Source of the DNA: CAZNLH01 sp964573995
Lineage (GTDB): Bacteria > Gemmatimonadota > CAZMKB01 > CAZNLH01
Direction of reading: 5' to 3'
Length of the DNA stretch: 64,000 bases
NCBI GenBank assembly: GCA_964573995.1
Contig: CAZNLH010000006.1
Span: 1-64,000 of the forward strand
Part shown: piece by piece, positions 17,977 through 26,939 of the stretch
How the letters are laid out: each line of letters opens with the position of its first letter
Position numbering within the stretch: the first letter of the stretch is position 1
Translations under genes and position numbers: made by a program
The notes under the pieces: generated by a model
What the model was told of the DNA's origin: nothing
The model's input: the letters and a program-made list of their open reading frames with translations, nothing else
Database searches by the model: none

Positions 17977-18120
17977 ATTGGCTTAATCAACCCGCCTGGG
18001 CAGGTACACTGGCCTTCAACTTGCGGGTGAAGATCTCTGAAGAACGACTATTGACAGCATCATCTCGATCCCTGAAGGACTGGATCGGGATTGTTCATCA
18101 AAGGACAGAAGGTAGACCTT

Positions 18121-19203
18121 ATGAAAATGACAAGAACGATCGCGCGTAAGACCAGTAGATATTATAAACAACTCTCCATCTTCGGGCCGATGGGTTGCAT
18201 CAACGCCCTGAACCTTAAAAGGGCCAAGATGCTGGAGTCCAGTAAGGTACATGCCTATCCCGCCTTCATACAGATTGAAGTCTCCACGATATGCAATTTT
18301 CGTTGCCAGATGTGCTGGTTCGGCCTTCTCCACCTGGAAGAGGTAAAGAAAAAATATGAAGGACGCATGAGATACATGTCCTTCGAGGATTTCAAGAAGA
18401 TATTCAGGGACATCAAGTACACTGAAAGCATACTCCTTCAGGGGACGGGCGAGCCCTTTTTAAACCCCGAGATCTTCGACATGATCCACTACCTGCACGA
18501 GAGGAGATTCCCTCACACGTGGATCATATCCAACGGGAGCAAGATTACCGATGAGGTGAGCCGCGAGATTATCGATTCACGGATCAGTGAAATATGTGTA
18601 TCACTGGACGGCGCCCATGCCGAGACGTACGAAAAGATCCGCGGTGGAGGGCGCTTCGATGAAGTCTGCCATAATATCGAGGGCCTCGTTGAGGAGAAAA
18701 AACGGAGGTGTGTCGCCCATCCCGAGGTGGCCCTGATCTTCGTTGCACTCAAGACCAATATCGCCGAACTGCCGGACTTCGTCAGGATGGCTCACAAAAT
18801 CGGCGTCAATCGAATCGATATCAAGGAATTCAGCATGCCTCATCCGACTCTCAAGCACCTCTGCCTGGACGATGGAGACAGGCGCTACCTGGTTGAGGCC
18901 TTCGAGACATCCAAGCGTCTCGGTATACGGGCAGTCTTTTATCACTCGCTGATGCCCGAGATCATGCCTCCGAGCCGCCAGAAGTGTTACTGGCCCTGGA
19001 CATCTTGCTGCGTGACGATCGAGGGTCACATCACGCCATGCTGGTACAACCTGTTTCCAGAGGATGCATCCATGGGGAACATCTTCGAACAGGACTTCGA
19101 GTCGATCTGGAATGGAAAGAAATACCAGGACTTCAGATCGGGACTCAGCCGCGGCATCCCCGAGAAACCAAAGATCTGTCAGATGTGCCCCGGGTATCAA
19201 TAG
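18121..19203 (+). CDS. Radical SAM/SPASM domain protein of unknown substrate
   Basis: Radical SAM enzyme of 360 residues. The 4Fe-4S motif is CNFRCQMC (CxxxCxxC) at roughly residue 60, followed by the GTGEP glycine-rich SAM-binding strand and SLDGAHAETYEKIRGGG, typical of MoaA/PqqE-like enzymes. The C-terminal part has a SPASM or twitch-type cysteine set (CYWPWTSCC, TPCWYN, CQMC), which would bind auxiliary clusters. Such enzymes often modify peptides or act in cofactor synthesis, but no precursor peptide or partner gene is visible nearby. The ATG follows AAGGT at seven bases; a TTG at 18091 is a less likely start. The gene is monocistronic between its own promoter and terminator and is one of few on this strand. 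Confidence 0.85.
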   Translation: MKMTRTIARKTSRYYKQLSIFGPMGCINALNLKRAKMLESSKVHAYPAFIQIEVSTICNFRCQMCWFGLLHLEEVKKKYEGRMRYMSFEDFKKIFRDIKYTESILLQGTGEPFLNPEIFDMIHYLHERRFPHTWIISNGSKITDEVSREIIDSRISEICVSLDGAHAETYEKIRGGGRFDEVCHNIEGLVEEKKRRCVAHPEVALIFVALKTNIAELPDFVRMAHKIGVNRIDIKEFSMPHPTLKHLCLDDGDRRYLVEAFETSKRLGIRAVFYHSLMPEIMPPSRQKCYWPWTSCCVTIEGHITPCWYNLFPEDASMGNIFEQDFESIWNGKKYQDFRSGLSRGIPEKPKICQMCPGYQ

Positions 19204-19232
19204 CCCCTGGAACAGTGGCTTTCCTTATTATA

Positions 19233-19275
19233 AAAGGGACCCCGGGATCCTTGGATCCCGGGGTCCCTTTTTCTT
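19233..19275 (+). terminator. Strong, probably bidirectional intrinsic terminator
   Basis: A perfect 18-base-pair inverted repeat (19233-19250 and 19253-19270) with a two-base centre is followed by TTCTTCTT on the plus strand and TTTATAAT on the minus strand. It lies between the converging radical SAM gene and groEL and would end both transcripts. Confidence 0.92.
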
Positions 19276-19301
19276 CTTGCGAGAAGCCATGCCGCTTAGG
19301 C

Positions 19302-20930
19302 TCAGTACATCCCTCCACCCATGCCACCCGGCGGCATCGGAGGCGTCTTCTCCTCTTCAGGCTTGTCGCTGATCAGGGCCTCAGTGGTCAGAAGCAATGC
19401 GGCGATACTGGCGGCGTTTTGAAGTGCCGTTCTCGTCACCTTTGTCGGGTCGATGATGCCGGCCTGGAGCATGTCCCGATACTCCATGGATTCGGCGTCG
19501 AAACCGATACTCCCCTTCTCAGCCTTTACCTTCTCTACCACCACCGAGCCCTCGGCACCCGCGTTATTTACGATCTGGCGGAGCGGTTCTTCCAGAGACT
19601 TCCTGATGATGTCGACCCCGACCTGCTCCTCCATGCCATCGGCCTTGAGCTCGTCAAGCGCCTTCAATGAACGGAGCAGCGCTACGCCTCCACCAGGGAC
19701 TATCCCCTCCTCTACCGCGGCCCTCGTCGCGTGCAGCGCATCCTCCACGCGGGCCTTCTTTTCTTTCATCTCGGTCTCCGTGGCCGCCCCGACATAGATA
19801 ACGGCTACACCGCCGGCCAGTTTCGCGAGCCTCTCCTGTAACTTCTCACTGTCATAATCGGAGGTAGATTCCTCGATGTTCTTCCGTATCTGCTTGATCC
19901 GGCCCTGGATATCCTCCTCCTTGCCTCCACCGTCGATAATGGTCGTATCATCCTTATCGATGGTGATACGCTTCGCGGACCCAAGGTCACCCATGACCAC
20001 GTTTTCGAGCTTGAAGCCGACCTCTTCCGATATCACGCGGCCCCCGGTCAGGATCGCGATGTCCTGAAGCATTGCCTTCCTCCGGTCGCCGAACCCCGGT
20101 GCCTTCACCGCGGCCACCTTGAGCGTGCCCCTTATCTTGTTGACGACCAGCGTCGCCAGGGCCTCACCCTCTATGTCCTCGGCGATGATCAGGAGAGGTT
20201 TGCCCGTCTGGGCAACCTTCTCCAGGATGGGGAGGAGGTCCTTCATGACGGATATCTTCTTGTCGTGTATCAGGACCATTGCATCCTCGAGTTCCACCTC
20301 CATCTTGTCGGGATTGGTCACGAAGTATGGAGACAGGTAGCCGCGATCGAATTGCATTCCGTCCACGGTCTCGAGGCTGGTCTCCATGCTCTTCGCCTCT
20401 TCCACGGTGATCACGCCGTCCTTGCCGACCTTTTCCATCGCCTCGGCGATCAGGTCACCGATAGAAGCGTCGTTGTTGGCAGAGATCGTACCCACCTGGG
20501 CGATCTCCTTCTTCCCCTTCGTAGGGGTGGAGAGTTTTGCAAGTTCCTTTATCACCACATCAACGGCCCGCTCGATCCCCCTCTTGATGCCCATAGGGTT
20601 CACGCCAGCCGTCACGTTCTGTAGGCCCCTGCGGAAGATAGCCTGCGCAAGGATCGTCGCGGTGGTTGTCCCGTCACCCGCGATGTCGCTCGTCTTGGAG
20701 GCAACCTCCTTCACCATCTGGGCGCCCATGTTCTCGAAGTGGTTCTCCAGTTCGACCTCCTTGGCGACTGTAACACCATCCTTCGTGACCGTGGGTGAAC
20801 CGAACTTCTTGTCAAGGACGACATTGCGCCCTTTAGGACCCAGAGTAACCTTGACTGCTTCAGCGAGTTTGTCTACCCCGGTGCTGAGGAGCGACCTCGC
20901 TTCCGTATTGAATTGAAGTTCCTTCGGCAT
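19302..20930 (-). CDS. groEL: Chaperonin GroEL (60 kDa)
   Basis: ATP-dependent chaperonin of 542 residues, full length. Visible marks are VTLGPKGRNVVLDKKFG, the ATP-site GDGTTTATILAQ, the AAVEEGIVPGGGVALLR signature and a C-terminal GGMGGGMY tail. It follows groES by 76 bases and shares its CIRCE-controlled promoter. The gene ends 30 bases before the strong terminator at 19233-19275. Confidence 0.98.
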   Translation of the reverse strand: MPKELQFNTEARSLLSTGVDKLAEAVKVTLGPKGRNVVLDKKFGSPTVTKDGVTVAKEVELENHFENMGAQMVKEVASKTSDIAGDGTTTATILAQAIFRRGLQNVTAGVNPMGIKRGIERAVDVVIKELAKLSTPTKGKKEIAQVGTISANNDASIGDLIAEAMEKVGKDGVITVEEAKSMETSLETVDGMQFDRGYLSPYFVTNPDKMEVELEDAMVLIHDKKISVMKDLLPILEKVAQTGKPLLIIAEDIEGEALATLVVNKIRGTLKVAAVKAPGFGDRRKAMLQDIAILTGGRVISEEVGFKLENVVMGDLGSAKRITIDKDDTTIIDGGGKEEDIQGRIKQIRKNIEESTSDYDSEKLQERLAKLAGGVAVIYVGAATETEMKEKKARVEDALHATRAAVEEGIVPGGGVALLRSLKALDELKADGMEEQVGVDIIRKSLEEPLRQIVNNAGAEGSVVVEKVKAEKGSIGFDAESMEYRDMLQAGIIDPTKVTRTALQNAASIAALLLTTEALISDKPEEEKTPPMPPGGMGGGMY

Positions 20931-21006
20931 ACTTAAACTCCTTGACTTGAGATGTTAGGTGTCCGCTGTTATGCGGAGACATCCGCCCATTGTCCATCCT
21001 CGACCG

Positions 21007-21294
21007 TCATATCACCGCCAGGATGTCTCCTTCTTTCATGATCAGGTATTCCGTACCTTCAATCGTGATCTCAGTACCCGAGTATTTGCCAAAGAGGATC
21101 CTGTCCTTCTCCTTTATCTCGAGTTGCTGCCTTTGACCGGACTCGAGCAACTTTCCCGGCCCGATGGCGATCACTTCACCCTCCTGGGGTCTCTCCTTGG
21201 CCGTATCCGGTATAATAATCCCTCCCTTCTTCACCTCTTCCTGCTCAAGGGGTTTTACAACAACACGGTCGGCCAATGGTCTGACCTTTACCAT
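21007..21294 (-). CDS. groES: Co-chaperonin GroES (10 kDa)
   Basis: GroES caps the GroEL cavity as a heptamer. The 95-residue protein has KVRPLADRVVVKP at the start, the mobile loop KKGGIIIPDTAKERPQ, and the conserved LFGKYSGTEI and YLIMKEGDILAV blocks. AGGAGG lies eight bases before the ATG. It is the first gene of the groES-groEL operon. Confidence 0.98.
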   Translation of the reverse strand: MVKVRPLADRVVVKPLEQEEVKKGGIIIPDTAKERPQEGEVIAIGPGKLLESGQRQQLEIKEKDRILFGKYSGTEITIEGTEYLIMKEGDILAVI

Positions 21295-21341
21295 AGTGCC
21301 ACCTCCTTAACTTATTATGATACTGATGGTTACAGGATATA

Positions 21342-21368
21342 TTAGCACTCTCATCAGTTGAGTGCTAA
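21342..21368 (-). promoter_or_regulatory. CIRCE operator (HrcA binding site)
   Basis: Perfect match to the CIRCE consensus: TTAGCACTC, nine bases, GAGTGCTAA. It begins 12 bases downstream of the -10 box, so it covers the transcription start, the classical place for repression by HrcA. hrcA itself is not in the window. Confidence 0.97.
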
Positions 21369-21380
21369 CCGATGGACGTA

Positions 21381-21409
21381 AATATAAATCTCACTGCGCC
21401 TGTTGTCAA
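21381..21409 (-). promoter_or_regulatory. Sigma-70 promoter of groES-groEL
   Basis: Minus-strand TTGACA (21404-21409) and TATATT (21381-21386) separated by 17 bases, directly upstream of the CIRCE element. Confidence 0.85.
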
Positions 21410-21426
21410 GTCCTGGAGATCTCTCC

Positions 21427-21446
21427 AAAAAAAAGCCCCTCGGGCT
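21427..21446 (-). terminator. Intrinsic terminator after coaX
   Basis: Minus-strand stem AGCCC/GGGCT with a GAG loop, followed by an unbroken run of seven or more U. It ends the mutL-miaA-nadC-birA-coaX run just before the groES promoter. Confidence 0.8.
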
Positions 21447-21470
21447 GTCTTGACTGAGGTTTCCATACCA

Positions 21471-22265
21471 TCATCTTCGATCCTCCTGTATCGTGTATAT
21501 TACATTGAGACCCTTGAGAGTAAGGAGCGGATCCATTTCCGAGATCGTCTCAGAGGCCGATGATACCAGGGGAGCCAGTCCGCCTGTTGCCACGACGAGC
21601 GGCGAACGGCCCCATTCAGCCATGATCCGCATTATTATACCATCAATCTGGCTGACCGTGCCGTAAAAGATACCGGACCTCATTGCATCCTCGGTGTTTC
21701 TGCCGATAACACGCTCGACCCGGTGGAATTCCACCTCCGGCAGCCTGGCGGTCTTCTCAATGAGCCTCGAGGCCGACGTCTCGATTCCGGGGGCTATTAC
21801 GCCGCCAAGGTACTCCTTCTCCCTGGAGATGACATCAAAGGTGGTCGCCGTCCCGAGATCAACGACGATTACATCGCTGTTGTATATGGAGGCCGCCGCG
21901 ACACTGTTGGCTATCCTGTCCCCCCCGACCTCGGACGGACGATCCACGCACAATTCGATTCCGAGTCTCATATCTCCACTAACAACGACCGGCTCCAGGT
22001 TCAGGCGCTCACGGAACAGCGTCGAGTATACTTGGGTCAACCCGGGTACCACCGACGCCATCACCACCGCACCCGGAGATTCCAACCCCGAAGCCTCGCA
22101 ATACATTCTCACGAATACCCAGTATTCATCTGCAGTTCCCGTTTCCCTGCTCGAGACCTTCCAGTGCCTAAGCACCTCGTTGTTCCGGAATATCCCAAAG
22201 TGCGATGTCGTATTCCCTATATCCAGGGTCAGCACCACTTCATACCCAACTCCGCTCACCGCCAT
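21471..22265 (-). CDS. coaX: Type III pantothenate kinase
   Basis: CoaX phosphorylates pantothenate, the first step of coenzyme A synthesis; type III enzymes are insensitive to CoA feedback. The ASKHA-fold marks are present: phosphate-1 loop LDIGNTTSHFG, VGGDRIANSVAA, and VVDLGTATTFDVI. The length of 264 residues is normal. It overlaps the birA end by ten bases. The pairing of birA with coaX is conserved in many bacteria. Confidence 0.94.
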   Translation of the reverse strand: MAVSGVGYEVVLTLDIGNTTSHFGIFRNNEVLRHWKVSSRETGTADEYWVFVRMYCEASGLESPGAVVMASVVPGLTQVYSTLFRERLNLEPVVVSGDMRLGIELCVDRPSEVGGDRIANSVAAASIYNSDVIVVDLGTATTFDVISREKEYLGGVIAPGIETSASRLIEKTARLPEVEFHRVERVIGRNTEDAMRSGIFYGTVSQIDGIIMRIMAEWGRSPLVVATGGLAPLVSSASETISEMDPLLTLKGLNVIYTIQEDRR

Positions 22266-23011
22266 ACCCTAACTACCTCTCCATAATTAAGAGTCCTGTC
22301 CCCAGTGCCGTCCGCCCGGACCACCACCTCGCCGCAACGACCGAAATCAACTACAACTGCCTCAATCTCTTCGGCTGCCAGTTTGATCCTCACGCGACGA
22401 TGCAATAGGCTTGAACGTCGTACATAGTCGGCACGGATCCCATCAAACCCCTTTTCGTAAACAGACGCCAATTCCTTTCTCAGGAAGGTGATCAGTCCTT
22501 CAAGGAAAACGGGGACCTTCATCTCCCTCCCAGACTCCTCTCGGAGCGATGTGGCCATTCTTCGGAGGTGAGGCGGGAAATCCCGGCGCTCATGATTCAG
22601 GTTTATTCCCATCCCCACCAGGGCATACCTGCCCCATCCCTCTTCACGACCGGTCTCAACCAATATCCCCCCGAATTTCCTGCCCGTGAGATAGACATCG
22701 TTCGGCCACTGTATCGATGGCTCTATTCCGAAGAGGGATTCCACGGCCTTCGCGATCGCCACCGACACCGCGGCTCCAAGGGAAAACATCTGGCTACCCT
22801 CGAGAGGGGGGCGCAATATCAGGGTGGCCCATAACCCCAATCCCCTACGGGAATCCCAACGCCTGCCCCGCCTGCCCCGCCCCCGGCTCTGATACTCCGC
22901 CACAACGATGGTCCCTTCCTCCCCCCCACCGGATATGATATCTCTGGCAACTTCGTTGGTGGAAGTCACATCGGAAAAGAAACGTACTTGAAAGGGCGAG
23001 AGGTTATTCAT
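22256..23011 (-). CDS. birA: Biotin--protein ligase, no DNA-binding domain
   Basis: Attaches biotin to biotin carboxyl carrier proteins. The catalytic domain has the biotinyl-AMP loop GRGRRGRRWDS, IQWPNDVYL and KFGGILVE. With the ATG at 23009-23011 it is 251 residues and starts directly with the ligase domain; there is no N-terminal helix-turn-helix, so it is the monofunctional type and not a bio repressor. The ATG shares a base with the nadC stop (TAATG); the longer open frame, running 32 codons into nadC, is rejected. Confidence 0.93.
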   Translation of the reverse strand: MNNLSPFQVRFFSDVTSTNEVARDIISGGGEEGTIVVAEYQSRGRGRRGRRWDSRRGLGLWATLILRPPLEGSQMFSLGAAVSVAIAKAVESLFGIEPSIQWPNDVYLTGRKFGGILVETGREEGWGRYALVGMGINLNHERRDFPPHLRRMATSLREESGREMKVPVFLEGLITFLRKELASVYEKGFDGIRADYVRRSSLLHRRVRIKLAAEEIEAVVVDFGRCGEVVVRADGTGDRTLNYGEVVRVWR

Positions 23012-23898
23012 TACCTTATCACCCGTATGATGTTCATGCTTATGTCGAGGGAGGATACTGAATGAGTCAAGGCACCGACGGATATATAATCCACGCCGGC
23101 CCGGCAATATAGGCCTATATTATCCTCGCGAACGCCTCCCGATATCTCGATCTTGGGGAGCCCATCCATCCCTCTTGAGTCAACTACCATCCTGATCGCA
23201 TCAACTGCGTCTTCAGGAGCAAAGTTGTCCAGCATTATACGATCCACCGGAAAGATCATCGCCTCCCTCAGTTCCTCGATGGAGTCCACCTCCACCTCCA
23301 CCTCCTTCCCTTCCATCTTTCCTTCAAACACCTTGCGAAGCGCCTCGGAGATTCCTCCGGCGGCGACCTTGTGATTCTCCTTTATCAAGTACATGTCGGC
23401 GAGGTCAACACGGTGATTTGTCCCTCCTCCCACCCGCACCGCATACTTCTCGAGCAGACGTAGGCTTGGAGTAGTCTTTCTCGTATCAAGGATCGATATC
23501 CCATAGGGCGCGACCCTTTCAACCATCCGACTTGTCATCGTGGCTATCCCGGATATCCTCTGGAGAAAGTTGAGGGCGGTCCTCTCACCCTTTAGTAAGG
23601 ATACGGTGGGGCCGGACAACCTGATGACCTCCGTGCCAGCCTTGACCCTATCTCCCTCGTTGACCAATTTCCTGACATTCACCAATCCCGAGATTCGTTC
23701 ATATACCATGACGAATAACGGTATGCCCGCCACCACTCCCTGATCGCCAGCCGTCACAACCGCCTCGGATGCGTCATTTTCATCGAACAGTGCCTCCGTA
23801 GTAATATCTCCAAGGCCTGCGTCCTCCTGCAAGGCCAGGTCGACAGTTCGTATCGCATCCTTCAGCAATACCGGGTCATCCCGGAATGACATCACCAC
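23011..23898 (-). CDS. nadC: Nicotinate-nucleotide pyrophosphorylase (quinolinate phosphoribosyltransferase)
   Basis: Converts quinolinate and PRPP to nicotinate mononucleotide in NAD synthesis. Recognisable blocks are DITTEALF, LLKGERTALNFLQRISGIAT, LDTRKTTPSLRLLEKYAV, GGGTNHRVDLADMYLIKENH and the C-terminal ISGGVREDNI. The GTG at 23896-23898 lies close to the miaA stop; an ATG two codons later is an alternative. It is embedded between miaA and birA with no gaps. Confidence 0.95.
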   Translation of the reverse strand: MVMSFRDDPVLLKDAIRTVDLALQEDAGLGDITTEALFDENDASEAVVTAGDQGVVAGIPLFVMVYERISGLVNVRKLVNEGDRVKAGTEVIRLSGPTVSLLKGERTALNFLQRISGIATMTSRMVERVAPYGISILDTRKTTPSLRLLEKYAVRVGGGTNHRVDLADMYLIKENHKVAAGGISEALRKVFEGKMEGKEVEVEVDSIEELREAMIFPVDRIMLDNFAPEDAVDAIRMVVDSRGMDGLPKIEISGGVREDNIGLYCRAGVDYISVGALTHSVSSLDISMNIIRVIR

Positions 23899-24846
23899 CT
23901 AATCTCCCCTCATCTCTATGAAAAGATGCCAGGCCTCCAGGACATCATCCACGCACTCAGGCCCTGCAGTTACCCAGGCATAACCACTATCCCTCCGGAA
24001 CCATGTCAATTGTCTCTTGGCGTAGCGTCGGCTCTCAACCTTGATCCTGTCCACGGTCTCCTGCAGACCGGCCGCTCCATCGAGGTACCTCACAACTTCC
24101 CTGTACCCAAGGGCTTCAAAGGCCGGACAATCTCTCGTACAACCCTCCTGCAGCAATCCTCTTACTTCTTCGATCAGTCCCGATGCAATCATCTTATCGA
24201 TACGTTCTTCAATCCGTTTATAAAGTTGACGCCTCGGCAAGGTTATGCACACCTTTAACGCATCGATCCCGGGCCGCGAGACCGTTTGCTTCTCATGGAA
24301 ATCGGATAGGGGTCTCTCTGTTACCGTGTAGATCTCCAGGGCGCGTATTACCCTCCTCGAATCGTTCGGATGGACCCGCTTGGCGGTCAAGGGATCGACT
24401 CTCATCAATCTCTCGTACAGTCCGACCGGACCGACCCGTTCAAGGTCCTTCTGAAGAGTCCTCCTGGCCTCCACCAGCGCGGATTTATCCCCCACGACCG
24501 CCTCCTCATCGAACAGCCCATCGAGCAGCGCCCTGATATAGAAACCAGTCCCACCGCATATTATCGGCGTGTTGCCCCGCCGGTGGATATCCTCAAGGAC
24601 CATCGAGGCATCGCGGGCGAATCTCCCGGCGCTGTATGGTTCCACAGGATCAAGAAAGCCGATGAGGTGATGCGGGACACCGTCCATCTCGCACTCACTG
24701 ATACGGCCGTTACCTATGTCGAGATACCTGTAAACCTGCCTGGAATCTGACGATACGATCTCGCCGTGGGTCCTCTTTGCAACCTCAACGGCTATCCTGC
24801 TCTTTCCGACGGCAGTTGGACCGGCAATGACGAGAACCCGGATCAT
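23899..24846 (-). CDS. miaA: tRNA dimethylallyltransferase
   Basis: MiaA adds the dimethylallyl group to N6 of A37 in tRNAs reading UNN codons; MiaB, encoded at 37440-38750, later methylthiolates it. The P-loop is IAGPTAVGKS, followed by the DSRQVYRYLDIGNG motif, and later RRVIRALEIY and EALGYREV. The start is the ATG at 24844-24846, overlapping the mutL stop by ATGA; the longer frame inside mutL has no family match. Length 315 residues. Confidence 0.95.
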   Translation of the reverse strand: MIRVLVIAGPTAVGKSRIAVEVAKRTHGEIVSSDSRQVYRYLDIGNGRISECEMDGVPHHLIGFLDPVEPYSAGRFARDASMVLEDIHRRGNTPIICGGTGFYIRALLDGLFDEEAVVGDKSALVEARRTLQKDLERVGPVGLYERLMRVDPLTAKRVHPNDSRRVIRALEIYTVTERPLSDFHEKQTVSRPGIDALKVCITLPRRQLYKRIEERIDKMIASGLIEEVRGLLQEGCTRDCPAFEALGYREVVRYLDGAAGLQETVDRIKVESRRYAKRQLTWFRRDSGYAWVTAGPECVDDVLEAWHLFIEMRGD

Positions 24847-26621
24847 CCCCGCTCGAACCTCTTTCTCAGTTCTTCGATCCCTATCTGAACCATCGTCGGG
24901 CGACCGTGTATGTCTCGACTCGGGACCCTTGTGGCAAAAAGGGTATCGAAGAGTTCGCACATCTCCTGCCGGCTAAGCGACTGGCCGGCCTTCAATGCCC
25001 CCTTACAGGCAATGGCCTTGGCAACCCGCTCGTGTTCTTTCATATCCGGGTAATGATTCTCGGCAAGTTGCTCGACGATCTCCCTGAAGGCCTTCTCCAC
25101 CTCGAATCGACGGTGGAGAGAGGGTACACTGTGTATGATGATCGACTTTCCGCCAAAGGGTTCAATCTCGAAGCCGAAGGATCGAAAGACACTCAGGCGT
25201 TCCATGACCGCCAGGTATTGTGCCGGAGTGAGGTGAAAGGTCAGGGGAAAGAGGAGTTTCTGAGACATCAGATCTCCTCCGGCAAAGGAATCCATCAATT
25301 TTTCGTATAATATCCGCTCATGGGAGGCATGTTGGTCGAGGATGAGGATGCCCCGCCTTGTCTGCACGATGATAAAGGTCCGATGCACTTGAACCATGGA
25401 GGGGTAATAGACCTCTTCATTGAGCGCCGCCGCTTGGCTTGATTTATTACCTTTCGCCGCGGACGGCTCCACCTCGCTGAAAAGAAACGCCATCTGGTCT
25501 ACGGGCCCGGGGCGGGTCCCCGCTCCGGAAAGGTCATCAGTCCTTCCATACTCAGCCACTCCATGATCTCTCAGTCCGATCGAACTATCGAGCCGGTCAT
25601 ACACGGGAACCGATAATGGAGAAGACAGCGCCTTTGAAACGGCCTCTTCAACCTCTACCTCGATCTTTTTATCATCCTTGAACTTCACTTCAAGTTTAGT
25701 GGGATGCACGTTGACATCCACGTCGGCGGGATCGATCTTGAGGAATAACAGGAAATCGGGCCTTTGGCCCCTCTTCAGCGTCGCCCGGAACCCCCTCCTG
25801 ACACCGTGCCTGACGGTGGGGGACCTGACAGGCCTTCCGTTCACCGCGGTGAATTCGAGAGGACTTCCTGCTCCCGCATCCTCCGGCCGCGATATCAACC
25901 CGTAGACTTCCACTCCTTCACCCAGATTCTTCAATGGTATCAGGCCTCGCACGCGTCTGCCGGAATAAAGACAGGCTGCCCTCTCGACAAGATCATCAGT
26001 GGCTTCACATTCGATGATTTCCTTGCCATCGTGCAAGAGGACAAAGGAGACCGCCGGATTGGAGAGGGCATGATTTACAACCACCTCTACTATCTTTCGA
26101 AGTTCCGTTCCCTTCGACTTGAGAAACTTCTTCCTCACGGGAGTCTTGTAGAAAATGTCCCTGACCACAACAGTCGTCCCATCCCGGCGAGTCGTCTCTC
26201 CGGTCTCTATCACTTTCCCTGCGTGGACAACTACCCTTGATGCTGCATCCTGATCGTGCGTCTTAGACTCGATCTCCATCCGCGAGACCCCTGCGATGCT
26301 CGGGAGCGCCTCTCCTCGAAAGCCCAGGGTGGATATCTTCTCCAGGTCTGAAAATGTGCTGATTTTGCTGGTGGAATATCGTTCAAGTGAAAGAAGAACC
26401 TCTTCTCTGCTCATGCCGATACCATCATCGACGACCCGAATGAGCAATCTGCCCGCGTCTTGGACCTCGACAACGATCTTGGAGGCCCCGGCATCAAGGG
26501 AATTCTCGACCAATTCCTTGACCACTGAGGCCGGCCTCTCGATGACCTCCCCCGCCGAGATCATCCCGACCGTCTGGGGATCAAGGACCTTGATCCTCAT
26601 CTCTTCTTTCTTCCCAGTCAC
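24843..26621 (-). CDS. mutL: DNA mismatch repair protein MutL with endonuclease motif
   Basis: MutL couples mismatch recognition to strand processing. The N-terminal GHKL ATPase has VKELVENSLDAGA, VDDGIGMS and TLGFRGEALPSI. The C-terminal dimerisation domain has LDQHASHERILYE, which fits the DQHAx2Ex4E nicking-endonuclease motif of MutL in organisms without MutH, and ACKGALKAGQ. The usual CPHGRP zinc motif reads DIHGRP here, so one expected Cys ligand is missing. The GTG at 26619-26621 has GGAGG four bases upstream; an ATG seven codons in is the alternative. Length 592 residues. Confidence 0.96.
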   Translation of the reverse strand: MTGKKEEMRIKVLDPQTVGMISAGEVIERPASVVKELVENSLDAGASKIVVEVQDAGRLLIRVVDDGIGMSREEVLLSLERYSTSKISTFSDLEKISTLGFRGEALPSIAGVSRMEIESKTHDQDAASRVVVHAGKVIETGETTRRDGTTVVVRDIFYKTPVRKKFLKSKGTELRKIVEVVVNHALSNPAVSFVLLHDGKEIIECEATDDLVERAACLYSGRRVRGLIPLKNLGEGVEVYGLISRPEDAGAGSPLEFTAVNGRPVRSPTVRHGVRRGFRATLKRGQRPDFLLFLKIDPADVDVNVHPTKLEVKFKDDKKIEVEVEEAVSKALSSPLSVPVYDRLDSSIGLRDHGVAEYGRTDDLSGAGTRPGPVDQMAFLFSEVEPSAAKGNKSSQAAALNEEVYYPSMVQVHRTFIIVQTRRGILILDQHASHERILYEKLMDSFAGGDLMSQKLLFPLTFHLTPAQYLAVMERLSVFRSFGFEIEPFGGKSIIIHSVPSLHRRFEVEKAFREIVEQLAENHYPDMKEHERVAKAIACKGALKAGQSLSRQEMCELFDTLFATRVPSRDIHGRPTMVQIGIEELRKRFERG

Positions 26622-26676
26622 TTATCCTCCTCAATAGAATCCTGATACCTTACTCTAAGGAGTGTGCTTACAACTG

Positions 26677-26844
26677 TCAAGTCGGGTGCGGTGAACCGTT
26701 CATCAGGCGCCGGGGCATGGCGATTCCTTCGAGCAGACCTCTCCCGATTGCATCTGGATGGACCTCGATGATGGCGCCCACTTCATCCCCGACAATCTTC
26801 TCTCCCTGCCTTGAGCGTCCTTTTAATAATTGCCGAAAAGCCAT
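26677..26844 (-). CDS. Candidate small protein (55 residues) between DUF4340 gene and mutL
   Basis: An ATG-to-TGA frame of 55 codons that starts MAFRQLLKGRSRQ and continues with a balanced, charged sequence (GEKIVGDEVGAIIEV, then GRGLLEGIAMP). Codons are typical of the neighbouring genes and the frame lies in the same direction, 56 bases ahead of mutL. Against it, there is no good Shine-Dalgarno site, and the frame stays open ten more codons upstream through a hairpin. No family is recognised. It could be a true small gene or a remnant of a longer one. Confidence 0.35.
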   Translation of the reverse strand: MAFRQLLKGRSRQGEKIVGDEVGAIIEVHPDAIGRGLLEGIAMPRRLMNGSPHPT

Positions 26845-26853
26845 ATCAATCGC

Positions 26854-26925
26854 AAGGTCCCCGCCACCAAGAGACGGGGACCTTCACCTACTTCATCGAT
26901 TACATCCCTCGACCTTCATCGAGGG
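26854..26925. repeat. Two stem-loops between DUF4340 gene and mutL
   Basis: Stem 1 is a perfect ten-base-pair inverted repeat (26854-26863 and 26875-26884) with an 11-base loop. Stem 2 has seven base pairs (26906-26912 and 26919-26925). Neither is followed by a U-tract on either strand, so a standard terminator is unlikely; they may slow decay of the upstream gld-type mRNA or act as a weak attenuator. Confidence 0.5.
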
Positions 26926-26939
26926 GATTCTCGTCCGCG

